A DNA stretch of 64,000 nucleotides from Rubritalea squalenifaciens DSM 18772 (GTDB lineage: Bacteria; Verrucomicrobiota; Verrucomicrobiia; Verrucomicrobiales; Akkermansiaceae), in the NCBI RefSeq assembly GCF_900141815.1, contig NZ_FQYR01000005.1, positions 186,001 to 250,000 on the forward strand. Direction: 5' to 3'. Of the stretch, positions 55,175 through 63,371 are shown one piece after another (within the stretch, counting starts at the first letter, position 1; each line of letters starts with the position of its first letter). Under the pieces are notes generated by a model. It did not search any database, had not been told where the DNA came from, and saw only the letters and a list, made by a program, of their open reading frames with translations. The translations under genes and the position numbers were made by a program.

Positions 55175-58132
55175 ATGAACAATATGACTCAGACGATGAT
55201 GTTAGCCATGACCGGGCTAACACTCAGCACAACATCCATGCTGCTAGCGAAACAGCCGGTTCCCCTAACTGAAGAGGAGCAGGTGCAGGGATGGAAGTTA
55301 CTCTTTAATGGCGAAAACTTACAGGGAGTCAAAAGTTGGAAAACAAAGGGGGATCTCAAAGAGGGGGCATGGAAGGCCGTCAATGGTGAACTTCAACTGG
55401 TGAAGCCGGCTGGTGAGGATATTTACTTTGCTCCCGCCTATGAAAATTACGAGCTTGAGCTTGAATGGAAGTCTGAGGGGAATAGTGGGATTCTGCTCCG
55501 AGTGAACCCGGGTTCCAAGGGGGCAATCTGGCAAGGAGCTCTGGAGATGCAGGTGATGAATGATACGGCCGATGATACGGGCAAGCATTCGGCCGCGGCT
55601 CTGTATGATATGATCGCTCCTCCCAAAGGAAAGAAGGTCATGAACAAGGACGGATGGAATAAAGTGAAGATCGTCTGCGAGAACGGCACCTTCACCCACT
55701 GGTTCAACGGCCAGAAGCTCTATACCTACACGGTGGGTGACGAAACCTGGAACGACACCCTGCTCGCTAACAGCAAGTTTAAGAATAACAAGGCATTCGG
55801 TACCTTCAAAAAAGGTGTCATTGGTCTACAGGATCACGGTGACAAGGTCGCCTACCGTAATATCAAGATCCGCCCGATCACAGCCAAAGCTTCCTTTAGC
55901 AAAGAGGAGAAGTTCAGGAATGACATCTACAAGAGCAATGGCCCGGTAGTGGCGACTGTGCTCTCTGCCAAGAACGGAGCTTACGATGTGAACCGTGGTT
56001 ACGTAGTGGCTCTGGACAGTGGAGATACAGGAGTGGTATTCAATGCAGATACCATGCAGCTTTCCGGTGCTTGGCTTAATGGTGGAGGTGTAGCCTTCAA
56101 AGGCCTGCCATTCCAGTCCGGTCATGGTGCAACACCTGTGTGGGATGAGACCCAAGCGCTTTTCTCCTCCAAGAACGCTCCGGGCTGGCTATCTCCTGAC
56201 GGCAAATGGGATGACCCTCGTGCAGGTGGTGGCACGCCTCCATTGGGAACGCTTCCGAAGGATTGGGCGAAGTTCAAGGGCTACTATGTGTGCGGGAAAG
56301 ATGTTGTTTTTTCCTATAGTGTGGATGAGGCAGACGTGTTGGATCACGCGGCCAAGTTGGATGTGGGGTCAGCAGTAGCTTTGGTTAGAGAACTGAAGTT
56401 CAGCGGGCTGAAGAAGGCAAAGACACTAGTCCTGGCAGACGCGACAGATGTGAGTCTCGGTGAGGGTGGGAAAACTGCCAAAGTGGGTGATGTCTTTTTC
56501 ACAGTGAGTGGCAGTGCTACCCTTGAGAATAAAGGGGGTAAGCTTCTGCTCAGCGTACCAGCGGATAACGCTGAGAAGCTGGTGCAAGTGGTGGTGAATA
56601 AGGGTGAAGCTGCGCCAGAAGGTTTGGCGAAGGTGCTGGCTGGACTCAAGCCACTGGATTCCATGCTCAAAGGTGGACCTCAGCGCTACAAGACAGACCA
56701 ACCGATCATCACCAAAGGTCAAATCTCTGACAAGAAGGACTCTTATGTGGTGGATCGCCTGACACTGCCTAACAAAAATCCCTTCGGCAAGAAGCTGCGT
56801 GTGGGTGGTTTCGATTTCTTCTCCGATGGGAAGAGCCTCGCTTTCTGCACTTGGGACGGAGATCTCTGGAAGGCGACTGGCATTGATCAGGATCTCGGCG
56901 AACTCAAGTACCAGCTCATTGCCACAGGCCTACATGAGTCACTCGGTTTGACGATTGTGAATGATGAAATCTACACTCTCGGCAATGACCAGATCACCAA
57001 GCACGTCGATTTGAACGGAGACGGCGAGACTGATTTTTTTCAGTGCTTCAACAATGACTGGCCGATTAACAAGGGCTTCCACATCTTCAGCTTCGACCTG
57101 AAGAACGACAAGGACGGTAACTTCTGGTTCGTACAAGGCTCCCCAGTCCGCTCCGGTGGTCGTGGCTTCGAGCGTATCGCTGCCATGAATGGTAGTATCC
57201 TGAAAATCAGCAAGGATGGATCCAAGCTGGAGCAGTTTGCCTCCGGTCTGCGTGCACCCAATGGTATGGGGGTAGGTCCTAACGGAGAGATTACTGCTGG
57301 TGACAACGAAGGAACTTTTGTTCCCCGTTGCCCAATCCACTGGATCACCCCAGGTTACTTTGGTGGTGTGGTAAACACCTACAATAAGAAAGAGGAGCTC
57401 AAGACTGTGGTTTGGGAAGACAAGAGTCACAAGCACGACCCAAGTGAGATGCCCAAGCCTCTGGCCTGGCTTCCTCGTGACGTGGACAATTCCAATGGCT
57501 GCCAGATCTGGGTTCCGAATGACAAGTGGGGCATGCCGAAAGGCCAGATGCTGCACTGCTCCTACGGAACGAGCTCTATCTACACCGTTTATCATGAGAC
57601 GGTGGATGGTCAGATTCAAGGAGGGGTAGTGAAGATTCCAGTGCGACTGACTTCCTCTGCGATGCGTGCCCGTTTCAATCCTGCAGATGGCCAACTCTAT
57701 GTGGGCGGCTTACGCGGCTGGCAGACCAATGCTGCAGAGCTAGGTGGAATCGACCGTATTCGCTACACAGGTAAGAAGTTTAATACACTGACTTCAGTCG
57801 AGGCTAAGGAAGGTGGTTTGAAGTTAAATTTCAACTTCAAGCTCGATGATGAGCTAGCCGCAGATCCTGAAAGCTACGCAATCAAGGCGGCTAACATAAT
57901 CTGGGGGCGTGAGTACGGTACCAAAGAATATAAGATCGATGGCAGCGGCGAGGGTTGGTCCAAGATGGAGGTGACCGATGCTAAACTGTCAGACGACGGA
58001 ATGTCCGTCTTCATCAAAGTGAAGGATCTCAAGCCGGTGCACGAGCTTAAGCTCGACATCGATGTAGAAACCGAGGAGGGCGATGAAGTCTTCTTCCCGA
58101 CTTGGATGACGATTCACAAGCTTGGCAAGTAG
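55175..58132 (+). CDS. Exported DUF1080 (3-keto-glycoside hydrolase-like)/sugar-dehydrogenase fusion
   Basis: 985 residues with a signal peptide (to about AKQ). The N-terminal DUF1080 domain (about 33-235) has WKLLFNGENLQGVKSWK, a NSGILLRVN block and GVIGLQDHGDKVAYRNIKI. A middle beta-rich DUF6797-like region (about 245-495) follows. The C-terminal PVC-type membrane-bound dehydrogenase/beta-propeller domain (about 520-870) has HESLGLTIVNDEIYTLGNDQI and GLRAPNGMGVGPNGEITAGDNEG. Related enzymes oxidise or cleave sugars through 3-keto intermediates. The adjacent cytochrome c is the likely electron acceptor. Exact substrate not visible. Confidence 0.9.
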   Translation: MNNMTQTMMLAMTGLTLSTTSMLLAKQPVPLTEEEQVQGWKLLFNGENLQGVKSWKTKGDLKEGAWKAVNGELQLVKPAGEDIYFAPAYENYELELEWKSEGNSGILLRVNPGSKGAIWQGALEMQVMNDTADDTGKHSAAALYDMIAPPKGKKVMNKDGWNKVKIVCENGTFTHWFNGQKLYTYTVGDETWNDTLLANSKFKNNKAFGTFKKGVIGLQDHGDKVAYRNIKIRPITAKASFSKEEKFRNDIYKSNGPVVATVLSAKNGAYDVNRGYVVALDSGDTGVVFNADTMQLSGAWLNGGGVAFKGLPFQSGHGATPVWDETQALFSSKNAPGWLSPDGKWDDPRAGGGTPPLGTLPKDWAKFKGYYVCGKDVVFSYSVDEADVLDHAAKLDVGSAVALVRELKFSGLKKAKTLVLADATDVSLGEGGKTAKVGDVFFTVSGSATLENKGGKLLLSVPADNAEKLVQVVVNKGEAAPEGLAKVLAGLKPLDSMLKGGPQRYKTDQPIITKGQISDKKDSYVVDRLTLPNKNPFGKKLRVGGFDFFSDGKSLAFCTWDGDLWKATGIDQDLGELKYQLIATGLHESLGLTIVNDEIYTLGNDQITKHVDLNGDGETDFFQCFNNDWPINKGFHIFSFDLKNDKDGNFWFVQGSPVRSGGRGFERIAAMNGSILKISKDGSKLEQFASGLRAPNGMGVGPNGEITAGDNEGTFVPRCPIHWITPGYFGGVVNTYNKKEELKTVVWEDKSHKHDPSEMPKPLAWLPRDVDNSNGCQIWVPNDKWGMPKGQMLHCSYGTSSIYTVYHETVDGQIQGGVVKIPVRLTSSAMRARFNPADGQLYVGGLRGWQTNAAELGGIDRIRYTGKKFNTLTSVEAKEGGLKLNFNFKLDDELAADPESYAIKAANIIWGREYGTKEYKIDGSGEGWSKMEVTDAKLSDDGMSVFIKVKDLKPVHELKLDIDVETEEGDEVFFPTWMTIHKLGK

Positions 58133-58137
58133 CCAGC

Positions 58138-59460
58138 CTATTCCGCTTCATAGTTCTCGCGGACATAGGCTAAGCCTTGTTCGCGGGATGTGAGACTGCC
58201 CTCGAGTTGCTCTGTCTGGATGGCCTCGAGGATTTCTTTGAAGCGAGGACCTGGCTTGAAGCCCATGTCGATGAGGTCCTTACCTTTGACCAATGGCTCA
58301 GGAATGAGGGGTTCGTTATCGAACTCCTCTTCTTTTTGCCGGAGAAACTCGTAGTTCTCAGTGAAGCCATTACTGCTGGCGCAGTCTACGCGGTGAAGTT
58401 CCATCTCGTCCTGGTAGTTAGGGCGGGCCATGAAGCGTTTGAGCTTGGACTTCTTCATCTGCTGGACGTGCATGAAGTTCATGTGGTTGTCCACCATAGC
58501 GCTCACGGCTTCGATAGTGTCGTTCGGGTATTTCAGCCGATGAAGAATCTCTTCGGACATCTGGGATCCTACACGATCATGGCCATTGAAGCGGATGCGC
58601 TCATCTTCTTCATCATAGGTGTAGGTAGCAGGTTTGCCGATGTCATGGAGGAGCACGGAGAGGCAGAGATCAAGGCTAGGGGTGCCATGTAGCATCTCCA
58701 GCATGATCATGGTGTGGGTGTAGACGTCTCCCTCCGGGTGCCATTGTGGCGGTTGCTCACAACCAATCAGATCGAGAACTTCTGGCAGGAAATGCTTTAT
58801 GAGTCCGCTGTCCACCAGCATGCGAACACCTTCTGCGCGGTTCGGTGACAGGATGATCTTATTGAACTCTTCCCGGATGCGCTCGACAGCGATCTTCTTT
58901 AGAAGCTCATTGCAGTCGCAGATGGCTTGCCAAGTAGCAGCCTCAATTTCAAAACCGAGTACGGTGGCGAAGCGGACTGCACGCATCAGTCGGAGTGCGT
59001 CTTCAGAAAAGCGTGCTTTTGGGTCTCCGATGGCGCGCAGAGTTTGCTTTGCCAGGTCTGCTTGGCCTCCAACAAAGTCGATGATCTCGTCTTTCTCTGG
59101 ATCTTTGAAGAGTCCATTCACGGTGAAGTCCCTGCGTTGCGCATCTTCTTCTGGCGTAGAGAAGGTGACAGAGTCAGGACGGCGGCCATCAGAGTAGGAG
59201 CCGTCGTTTCTAAAGGTGGCTATCTCGAAGTGTGCACCACCACGGCGAACGAGAATTACTCCAAAGTGAGCCCCGATCGCGTCGGAACCAGGGAAAAGCT
59301 CCATGACTTCCTGAGGGGTAGCGGAGGTGGCGATGTCATAATCTTTGGGATCCTTGCCGAGGAGTGCATCACGTACACAACCTCCTGCGAAGTAGGCTGT
59401 GTGACCTGCTTCACGGAGTTCTGCTGCTATACTTTTAGCGGTGTCTTCTAGTGGTGTCAT
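58138..59460 (-). CDS. cca: tRNA nucleotidyltransferase/poly(A) polymerase family protein with HD domain
   Basis: The ATG at 59460 (MTPLEDTAKSIAAE) is taken as the start; the frame is open to 59544. The class II nucleotidyltransferase core is AYFAGGCVRDALLGKDPKDYDIATSA (GG and DxD motif), then RRDFTVNGL and the RFSEDALRLMRAVRFA helix. An HD domain contains LLHDIGKPATY. About 440 residues. It either adds the 3' CCA to tRNA or is a related A-adding/poly(A) enzyme; the sequence does not separate them. It diverges from the prepilin peptidase gene, 73 bp between starts. Confidence 0.92.
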   Translation of the reverse strand: MTPLEDTAKSIAAELREAGHTAYFAGGCVRDALLGKDPKDYDIATSATPQEVMELFPGSDAIGAHFGVILVRRGGAHFEIATFRNDGSYSDGRRPDSVTFSTPEEDAQRRDFTVNGLFKDPEKDEIIDFVGGQADLAKQTLRAIGDPKARFSEDALRLMRAVRFATVLGFEIEAATWQAICDCNELLKKIAVERIREEFNKIILSPNRAEGVRMLVDSGLIKHFLPEVLDLIGCEQPPQWHPEGDVYTHTMIMLEMLHGTPSLDLCLSVLLHDIGKPATYTYDEEDERIRFNGHDRVGSQMSEEILHRLKYPNDTIEAVSAMVDNHMNFMHVQQMKKSKLKRFMARPNYQDEMELHRVDCASSNGFTENYEFLRQKEEEFDNEPLIPEPLVKGKDLIDMGFKPGPRFKEILEAIQTEQLEGSLTSREQGLAYVRENYEAE

Positions 59461-59533
59461 GTCTCGCTTAAATTTGCGTGGAGGAAACTTTGGGGTTTCT
59501 AATCGGTGAGTGTCGAGCTTGAATGTCTGCACT

Positions 59534-60640
59534 ATGCCATTCATCTTACCATGGAGTCACCCCCTGTACGCCATATCAGCATTCTTACTGGGAGCCTGTG
59601 TGGGTTCGTTTTTGAACGTAGTAATCTATCGTCTACCGAGAGGGTTGTCGGTCAATGAACCCAAACGATCTTTCTGCCCGAAGTGCAAGTACCAGATTCC
59701 GATGTCGCAAAACATTCCGCTCGTCACGTGGCTCATACAGAGAGGAAAATGCGCGTCTTGTAAAGGGAGTATCCCTGTGAGGTATTTTTTGGTGGAGCTT
59801 CTTACGGCGCTCGTCTGGGTAGGTTGTTGGTATTGGTTTGATCATCCAGGTGTCGCCTTCTTTTGGATGGTCATCTCATCCATACTCATTGTGATCACGG
59901 CAGTTGATGCTGAACTCATGGTCATTCCGCGTGAACTCACGATCACGGGTACGGCTATCGCTCTACTGGGAGCGGCTCTGATGCCGACCGAACTTATGGG
60001 GGAGGCCATTTGGTGGAGAGGTTTGTTGAAGGCAGGCTTTGGTCTGGCGCTTGGATGGTGTGGCCTATGGGCGATTGTCCTATTGGGTAAGGTGATGTTT
60101 GGCTCCCGCAAGTTCGAGTTTACAGAAGAGGTGGAGTGGATGCTGAAGGAGCCAGTGGAAGATGATGAGGAGCTTTGCTACGTAATCAACGGTGAGTCTA
60201 TCGGTTGGTCAGATATCTTCTTTCGCAAAACTGATAAGCTCATAATGAGCGAAGTCGGTGTGATCCGTGTGGATGGGGTAGAGCGCAAGGTTAAGGAGGT
60301 TGTGATTCACGAGAATTATGTCTTAGCAGACGGTGAGCGCCTGGATATTGAAAGACTCAAGTCGCTCGATGGTACGGTTAAGAAGGCGGTCATCCCGCGG
60401 GAGGCTATGGGAATGGGGGATGTTGATTTGCTGGGTATGTTGGGAGCTTGCTTAGGTGCGACGGCTCTTTTGCCAGTCATCTTTATCGCCTGTATCTTTA
60501 GTCTATTGTTAGCGCTTGTTGCTCGAGTCGGACTAGGGAAGCACATGCCCTTCGGTCCAAGTATTATTTTCGGAGCCGTTGTGTGGCTGCTTTACGGTGA
60601 GCCGTTGGCGAATTGGTATAAGTCTGTAATGGGGCTCTGA
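59534..60640 (+). CDS. pilD: Type IV prepilin peptidase with large cytoplasmic insert
   Basis: ATG 59534 (MPFILPW) is chosen; the frame is open to GTG 59510. The N-terminal methyltransferase-like zinc site is C48/C51 and C73/C76 (FCPKCKY, CASCK). The peptidase aspartates are in VDAELMVIPRELT and GMGDVDLLG. About eight membrane helices are predicted. Between FGSRKFEFTEEVEWM and GMGD lies an unusually long hydrophilic insert of about 100 residues. The enzyme cleaves and N-methylates type IV prepilins or pseudopilins. No pilin gene is next to it. Confidence 0.93.
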   Translation: MPFILPWSHPLYAISAFLLGACVGSFLNVVIYRLPRGLSVNEPKRSFCPKCKYQIPMSQNIPLVTWLIQRGKCASCKGSIPVRYFLVELLTALVWVGCWYWFDHPGVAFFWMVISSILIVITAVDAELMVIPRELTITGTAIALLGAALMPTELMGEAIWWRGLLKAGFGLALGWCGLWAIVLLGKVMFGSRKFEFTEEVEWMLKEPVEDDEELCYVINGESIGWSDIFFRKTDKLIMSEVGVIRVDGVERKVKEVVIHENYVLADGERLDIERLKSLDGTVKKAVIPREAMGMGDVDLLGMLGACLGATALLPVIFIACIFSLLLALVARVGLGKHMPFGPSIIFGAVVWLLYGEPLANWYKSVMGL

Positions 60641-60654
60641 AGTAAAGAGTCTGA

Positions 60655-60694
60655 AAAAGAAAAAGAGCGCCGAGGGTGAACCCAGGCGCTCTTT
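60655..60694 (-). terminator. Intrinsic terminator of the histone-like gene
   Basis: AAAGAGCGCC (60662-60671) pairs with GGCGCTCTTT (60685-60694); GGG-TGAA-CCC forms an inner stem. On the minus strand the tail is TTTTTCTTTTTC. It lies 23 bp past the stop of the lysine-rich gene. Confidence 0.88.
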
Positions 60695-60716
60695 GAAACT
60701 TAGATGAAGTCAGCTA

Positions 60717-61460
60717 TTACTTCTTCTTGGCTGCTTTTTTAGGAGCGGCTTTTTTCTTCGCTGGCTTTTTTGGAGCTGCGGCTTTTTTCGCAGGCTTTGC
60801 AGCGGCTTTCGTGGCTGTCTTCTTAGGGGCTGCCTTTTTTGGTGAAGCTTTCTTGGTGGCCTTCTTCGTAGCTTTCTTTACTGCCTTCTTCTTGGCTGCT
60901 TTTTTAGGAGCGGCTTTCTTTGCAGTTTTCTTCGCTACTTTTTTGGCGACCTTCTTCTTAGCTGCTTTTTTTGCAGGCTTCTTGGCGACCTTCTTTGCAG
61001 TTTTCTTAGCGACCTTTTTCTTGGCAGTCTTTTTAGCTGCTTTTTTGGTCACTTTCTTTTTCGCTGCCTTCTTAGCTTTCTTAGTCACCTTGGTGGTAGA
61101 CTTGCTCTTCTTGGCTGCGCTCTTGACTGCTTTTTTCTTGGTAGCTTTCTTGGCTGTCTTCTTAGCCGCCTTCTTGGTGGCTTTCTTTACAGTCTTCTTG
61201 GCTACTTTCTTAGCTGCCTTCTTCTTAGTAGCAGTTTTCTTGGCGGCTTTTTTAGGAGCTGCTTTCTTAGCTACTTTCTTTTTAGCTGCCTTCTTGGCTG
61301 GCTTTTTAGCAACCTTCTTGGCTGCTTTTTTGGTGGTCGGCTTTTTAGCTGCTTTTTTAGGGGCGGCTTTTTTAGCTACCTTTGCGGCGGGCTTTTTAGC
61401 GACCTTCTTAGCTGCTTTTTTAGCGACTGTTTTGCGCTTGGTTGTCTTCTTTGCTGCCAT
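60717..61460 (-). CDS. Histone H1-like lysine/alanine-rich DNA-binding protein
   Basis: 247 residues composed almost only of Lys, Ala, Val, Thr and Pro, in short repeats of KKAAKK, KKVAKK, KKAAPKK and similar. This is the composition of the C-terminal tail of eukaryotic histone H1, with no globular winged-helix domain visible. Bacterial relatives (Hc1-like or AlgP-like) bind and compact DNA. The coding DNA is highly repetitive and prone to slippage. An AT-rich 346-bp region lies upstream. Confidence 0.93.
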   Translation of the reverse strand: MAAKKTTKRKTVAKKAAKKVAKKPAAKVAKKAAPKKAAKKPTTKKAAKKVAKKPAKKAAKKKVAKKAAPKKAAKKTATKKKAAKKVAKKTVKKATKKAAKKTAKKATKKKAVKSAAKKSKSTTKVTKKAKKAAKKKVTKKAAKKTAKKKVAKKTAKKVAKKPAKKAAKKKVAKKVAKKTAKKAAPKKAAKKKAVKKATKKATKKASPKKAAPKKTATKAAAKPAKKAAAPKKPAKKKAAPKKAAKKK

Positions 61461-61806
61461 GGCTTATCGTGTTAACGTTTCATCCAGTGGAAAGCTGGAT
61501 GGGGGTGTTCCTGACGCTAGTCTCAGCGTTTTGGAAAATAGTAGTGTCAGATATTTATTTCTCTGACTGGGGTATTGTTAGTTTAGATTAGTTTTGCTGG
61601 TTAGGCGTGAATCACTTCTCATGAAATTCATCACTAAATGTACACACTTAGTTAACCCTTAATATGTGCATCTTAGTCAAGATGAAAGTTAAGAACTTTA
61701 AACAAAAACACTGATAAATGGGCTAAATATGCCGTTTTGAAGGATGTTAGAAACTGTTAGAAAAGTTTCTGGTGAGTTTGTGCTGAACTGCGGTTTGCAC
61801 TAAAAG
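61461..61806. promoter_or_regulatory. AT-rich 346-bp intergenic region with tandem repeat
   Basis: No ORF of note. It should hold the promoter of the histone-like gene. A tandem direct repeat TGTTAGAAAC-TGTTAGAAAA (61745-61764) overlaps an AGAAACT...AGTTTCT hairpin (61749-61755 and 61764-61770). The hairpin is 37 bp past the stop of the thioredoxin-like gene and may weakly end it. Its role is unknown. Confidence 0.4.
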
Positions 61807-62715
61807 CTACTCTTTTGAGTCGGGACGATTTAGTTCAGGAGAGATTTTTTGAAGGGCTTTCCAAAATTCTTTTTCGGCTGGATGACCGTTGAAAAGAACT
61901 TTGCCTTCTTTGTTGATGAGAACCATGGTGGGGGCATCTTGAATACGAAGAGTTCTTGCAAGCGGTTGATCCTTGTCATCAAGAGTCCATAGGCATGTAA
62001 CGTTCTTAGCAGACTCTTCAATAGTTTTGGTCGCGTCCTCAATGAGTTCAGGAGATGATTCAGCAAGCACTGATACCACACGAATGTCATGTTTGTTTAA
62101 TTCATTCGCTGTAAGGACGAAGTCTTCGTTAAGCGTTTCCTGAGCCCATGGCGACCAGAAGTGGAGCAGGACAGCTTTGTTCTTTGCCAGAGCATCCTTG
62201 AAAGTGACTTGTTTACCGTTGCGGATATTGGTGAAGGGTTGATCAGGTTTGATGGTGACTGATGCCATGGCCTCATTAAGGTGAAGCTTTTCAATATGGG
62301 GGGCGTAGGCTGGTGCTTGGGCTGGGCTTAACCAAAACGCTTCGGTAATATGCTTCTTGAAATTGGCCTTATCGTTTTTTTGAAGAGCGGCGATTGCCTG
62401 AGTGTAATGCACCACTGCGAGCCAGTCCTCTGTGACTGAGAAAATTTCCGACTGAGCAGGATCAAACTTATCTTTGAGTTTGAGGAACTCATCAGAGAGT
62501 TTGGCGATAGCATTGTTGTCCTTGTGGTCAATGTAATAGAGGAAGCGAGCTTCGAGTCTAACTTGGTCGGGTATTCCTGCTTTCTCTGCCTCTTGGATAG
62601 CCGTGCTAAATTCAGCAGGATCACGCAGTGTGAATATTTTCTCAAGGACGACTTGTTTGTCCTGCGCTTGGCAGGGAATCAGTCCGATGCAGAGTAGAGC
62701 GAGAAGCAACTTCAT
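61807..62715 (-). CDS. Exported thioredoxin-fold protein lacking the CxxC motif
   Basis: ATG 62715 is used; TTG 62721 is the earlier alternative. 302 residues with a signal peptide (MKLLLALLCIGLIPCQAQD). A helical N-terminal domain of about 130 residues precedes a thioredoxin/TlpA-like domain: KAVLLHFWSPWAQETLNEDF, a late TMVLINKEGKVLFNGH strand-turn. Where WCxxC would be, the sequence reads SPWAQETL, so it cannot be a thiol oxidoreductase. It may act as a binding or assembly protein. Function unknown. Confidence 0.82.
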   Translation of the reverse strand: MKLLLALLCIGLIPCQAQDKQVVLEKIFTLRDPAEFSTAIQEAEKAGIPDQVRLEARFLYYIDHKDNNAIAKLSDEFLKLKDKFDPAQSEIFSVTEDWLAVVHYTQAIAALQKNDKANFKKHITEAFWLSPAQAPAYAPHIEKLHLNEAMASVTIKPDQPFTNIRNGKQVTFKDALAKNKAVLLHFWSPWAQETLNEDFVLTANELNKHDIRVVSVLAESSPELIEDATKTIEESAKNVTCLWTLDDKDQPLARTLRIQDAPTMVLINKEGKVLFNGHPAEKEFWKALQKISPELNRPDSKE

Positions 62716-62771
62716 ACTCAATCGAATAGATCAAAAATGCAGCGCTTGCAAGTGAGCTGCTTGATACTGGT

Positions 62772-62799
62772 GTGTAAAAACAAAAAAAGCCGCAGTCGG
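62772..62799 (-). terminator. Intrinsic terminator of LysM lipoprotein gene
   Basis: GCCGCAGT (62779-62786) pairs with ACTGCGGC (62792-62799) around CGGAA. The minus strand continues with TTTTTTTG. It lies 40 bp past the stop of the LysM gene, upstream of the thioredoxin-fold gene. Confidence 0.92.
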
Positions 62800-62838
62800 A
62801 AACTGCGGCCTAGAAAATGTGTATCCAGTAAGTGGTAT

Positions 62839-63309
62839 TTAGTTGCTAGGAATCTGGATCGTTTGGCCCAGCTGCACGATAGTGTTGGTCATGCCATTGG
62901 CTCGCTGAATAGCTTCTACGCTGGTGTTGTATTTGCGAGCGAGTCCCCAGAGAGTATCGCCGGCTACTATGGTGTGCGGAGTTGTAGCACCGGCAGGCAC
63001 TGCTGCGCCAGGTGAAGGGATGTAGTTACCTCCAGCAGGTTCCACAGAAGGAGCTGCACTCGGGATAGGCTGATAAGGTGCAGCGTTTGGACCTGAGTTT
63101 GGAAGGTAGTTCGGATTGTTATTGGCGTAGGCATTTGTCTCACCATTTGGCATCGGTGCTGCATATGGATTAGACGCGTTTGCATATCCCGCATTGTTCG
63201 GTGCTGCTGCAGGAGCTCCATAAGGATTGCTGGCATTGCCACCGAATTTCTCACAGGATGTGAAGAGGAGGCCTGCGGCTGTGGAAAGAATGAGTAATTG
63301 GATCTTCAT
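62839..63309 (-). CDS. LysM-domain lipoprotein
   Basis: 156 residues. Lipoprotein signal MKIQLLILSTAAGLLFTSC with lipidation at the Cys. A low-complexity Asn/Pro/Ala/Tyr-rich linker (about 25-105: NPYGAP, NPYAAP repeats) precedes a C-terminal LysM domain (HTIVAGDTLWGLARKYNTSVEAIQRANGMTN). LysM binds peptidoglycan, so the protein probably bridges the outer membrane and the cell wall. Confidence 0.93.
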   Translation of the reverse strand: MKIQLLILSTAAGLLFTSCEKFGGNASNPYGAPAAAPNNAGYANASNPYAAPMPNGETNAYANNNPNYLPNSGPNAAPYQPIPSAAPSVEPAGGNYIPSPGAAVPAGATTPHTIVAGDTLWGLARKYNTSVEAIQRANGMTNTIVQLGQTIQIPSN

Positions 63310-63371
63310 TGCTGGTATTTTAGCACTTGGTTTCTCTATGTAAACGCTACACTCGTGGAATTCTTTCTAAA

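Noticed and set aside
56939-57694. 251-codon minus-strand ORF inside the DUF1080/dehydrogenase gene
   Set aside because: It shadows the C-terminal dehydrogenase domain, which has clear family motifs on the plus strand. No support for the antisense protein.
60727-61566. 279-codon ORF of Phe/Leu/Ala-rich sequence opposite the histone-like gene
   Set aside because: It is the antisense reading of the Lys/Ala repeat (AAG reads as CTT, GCC as GGC), so a long open frame is expected. The plus-strand frame has no signal, stop context or family match, whereas the minus-strand frame ends in a good terminator.
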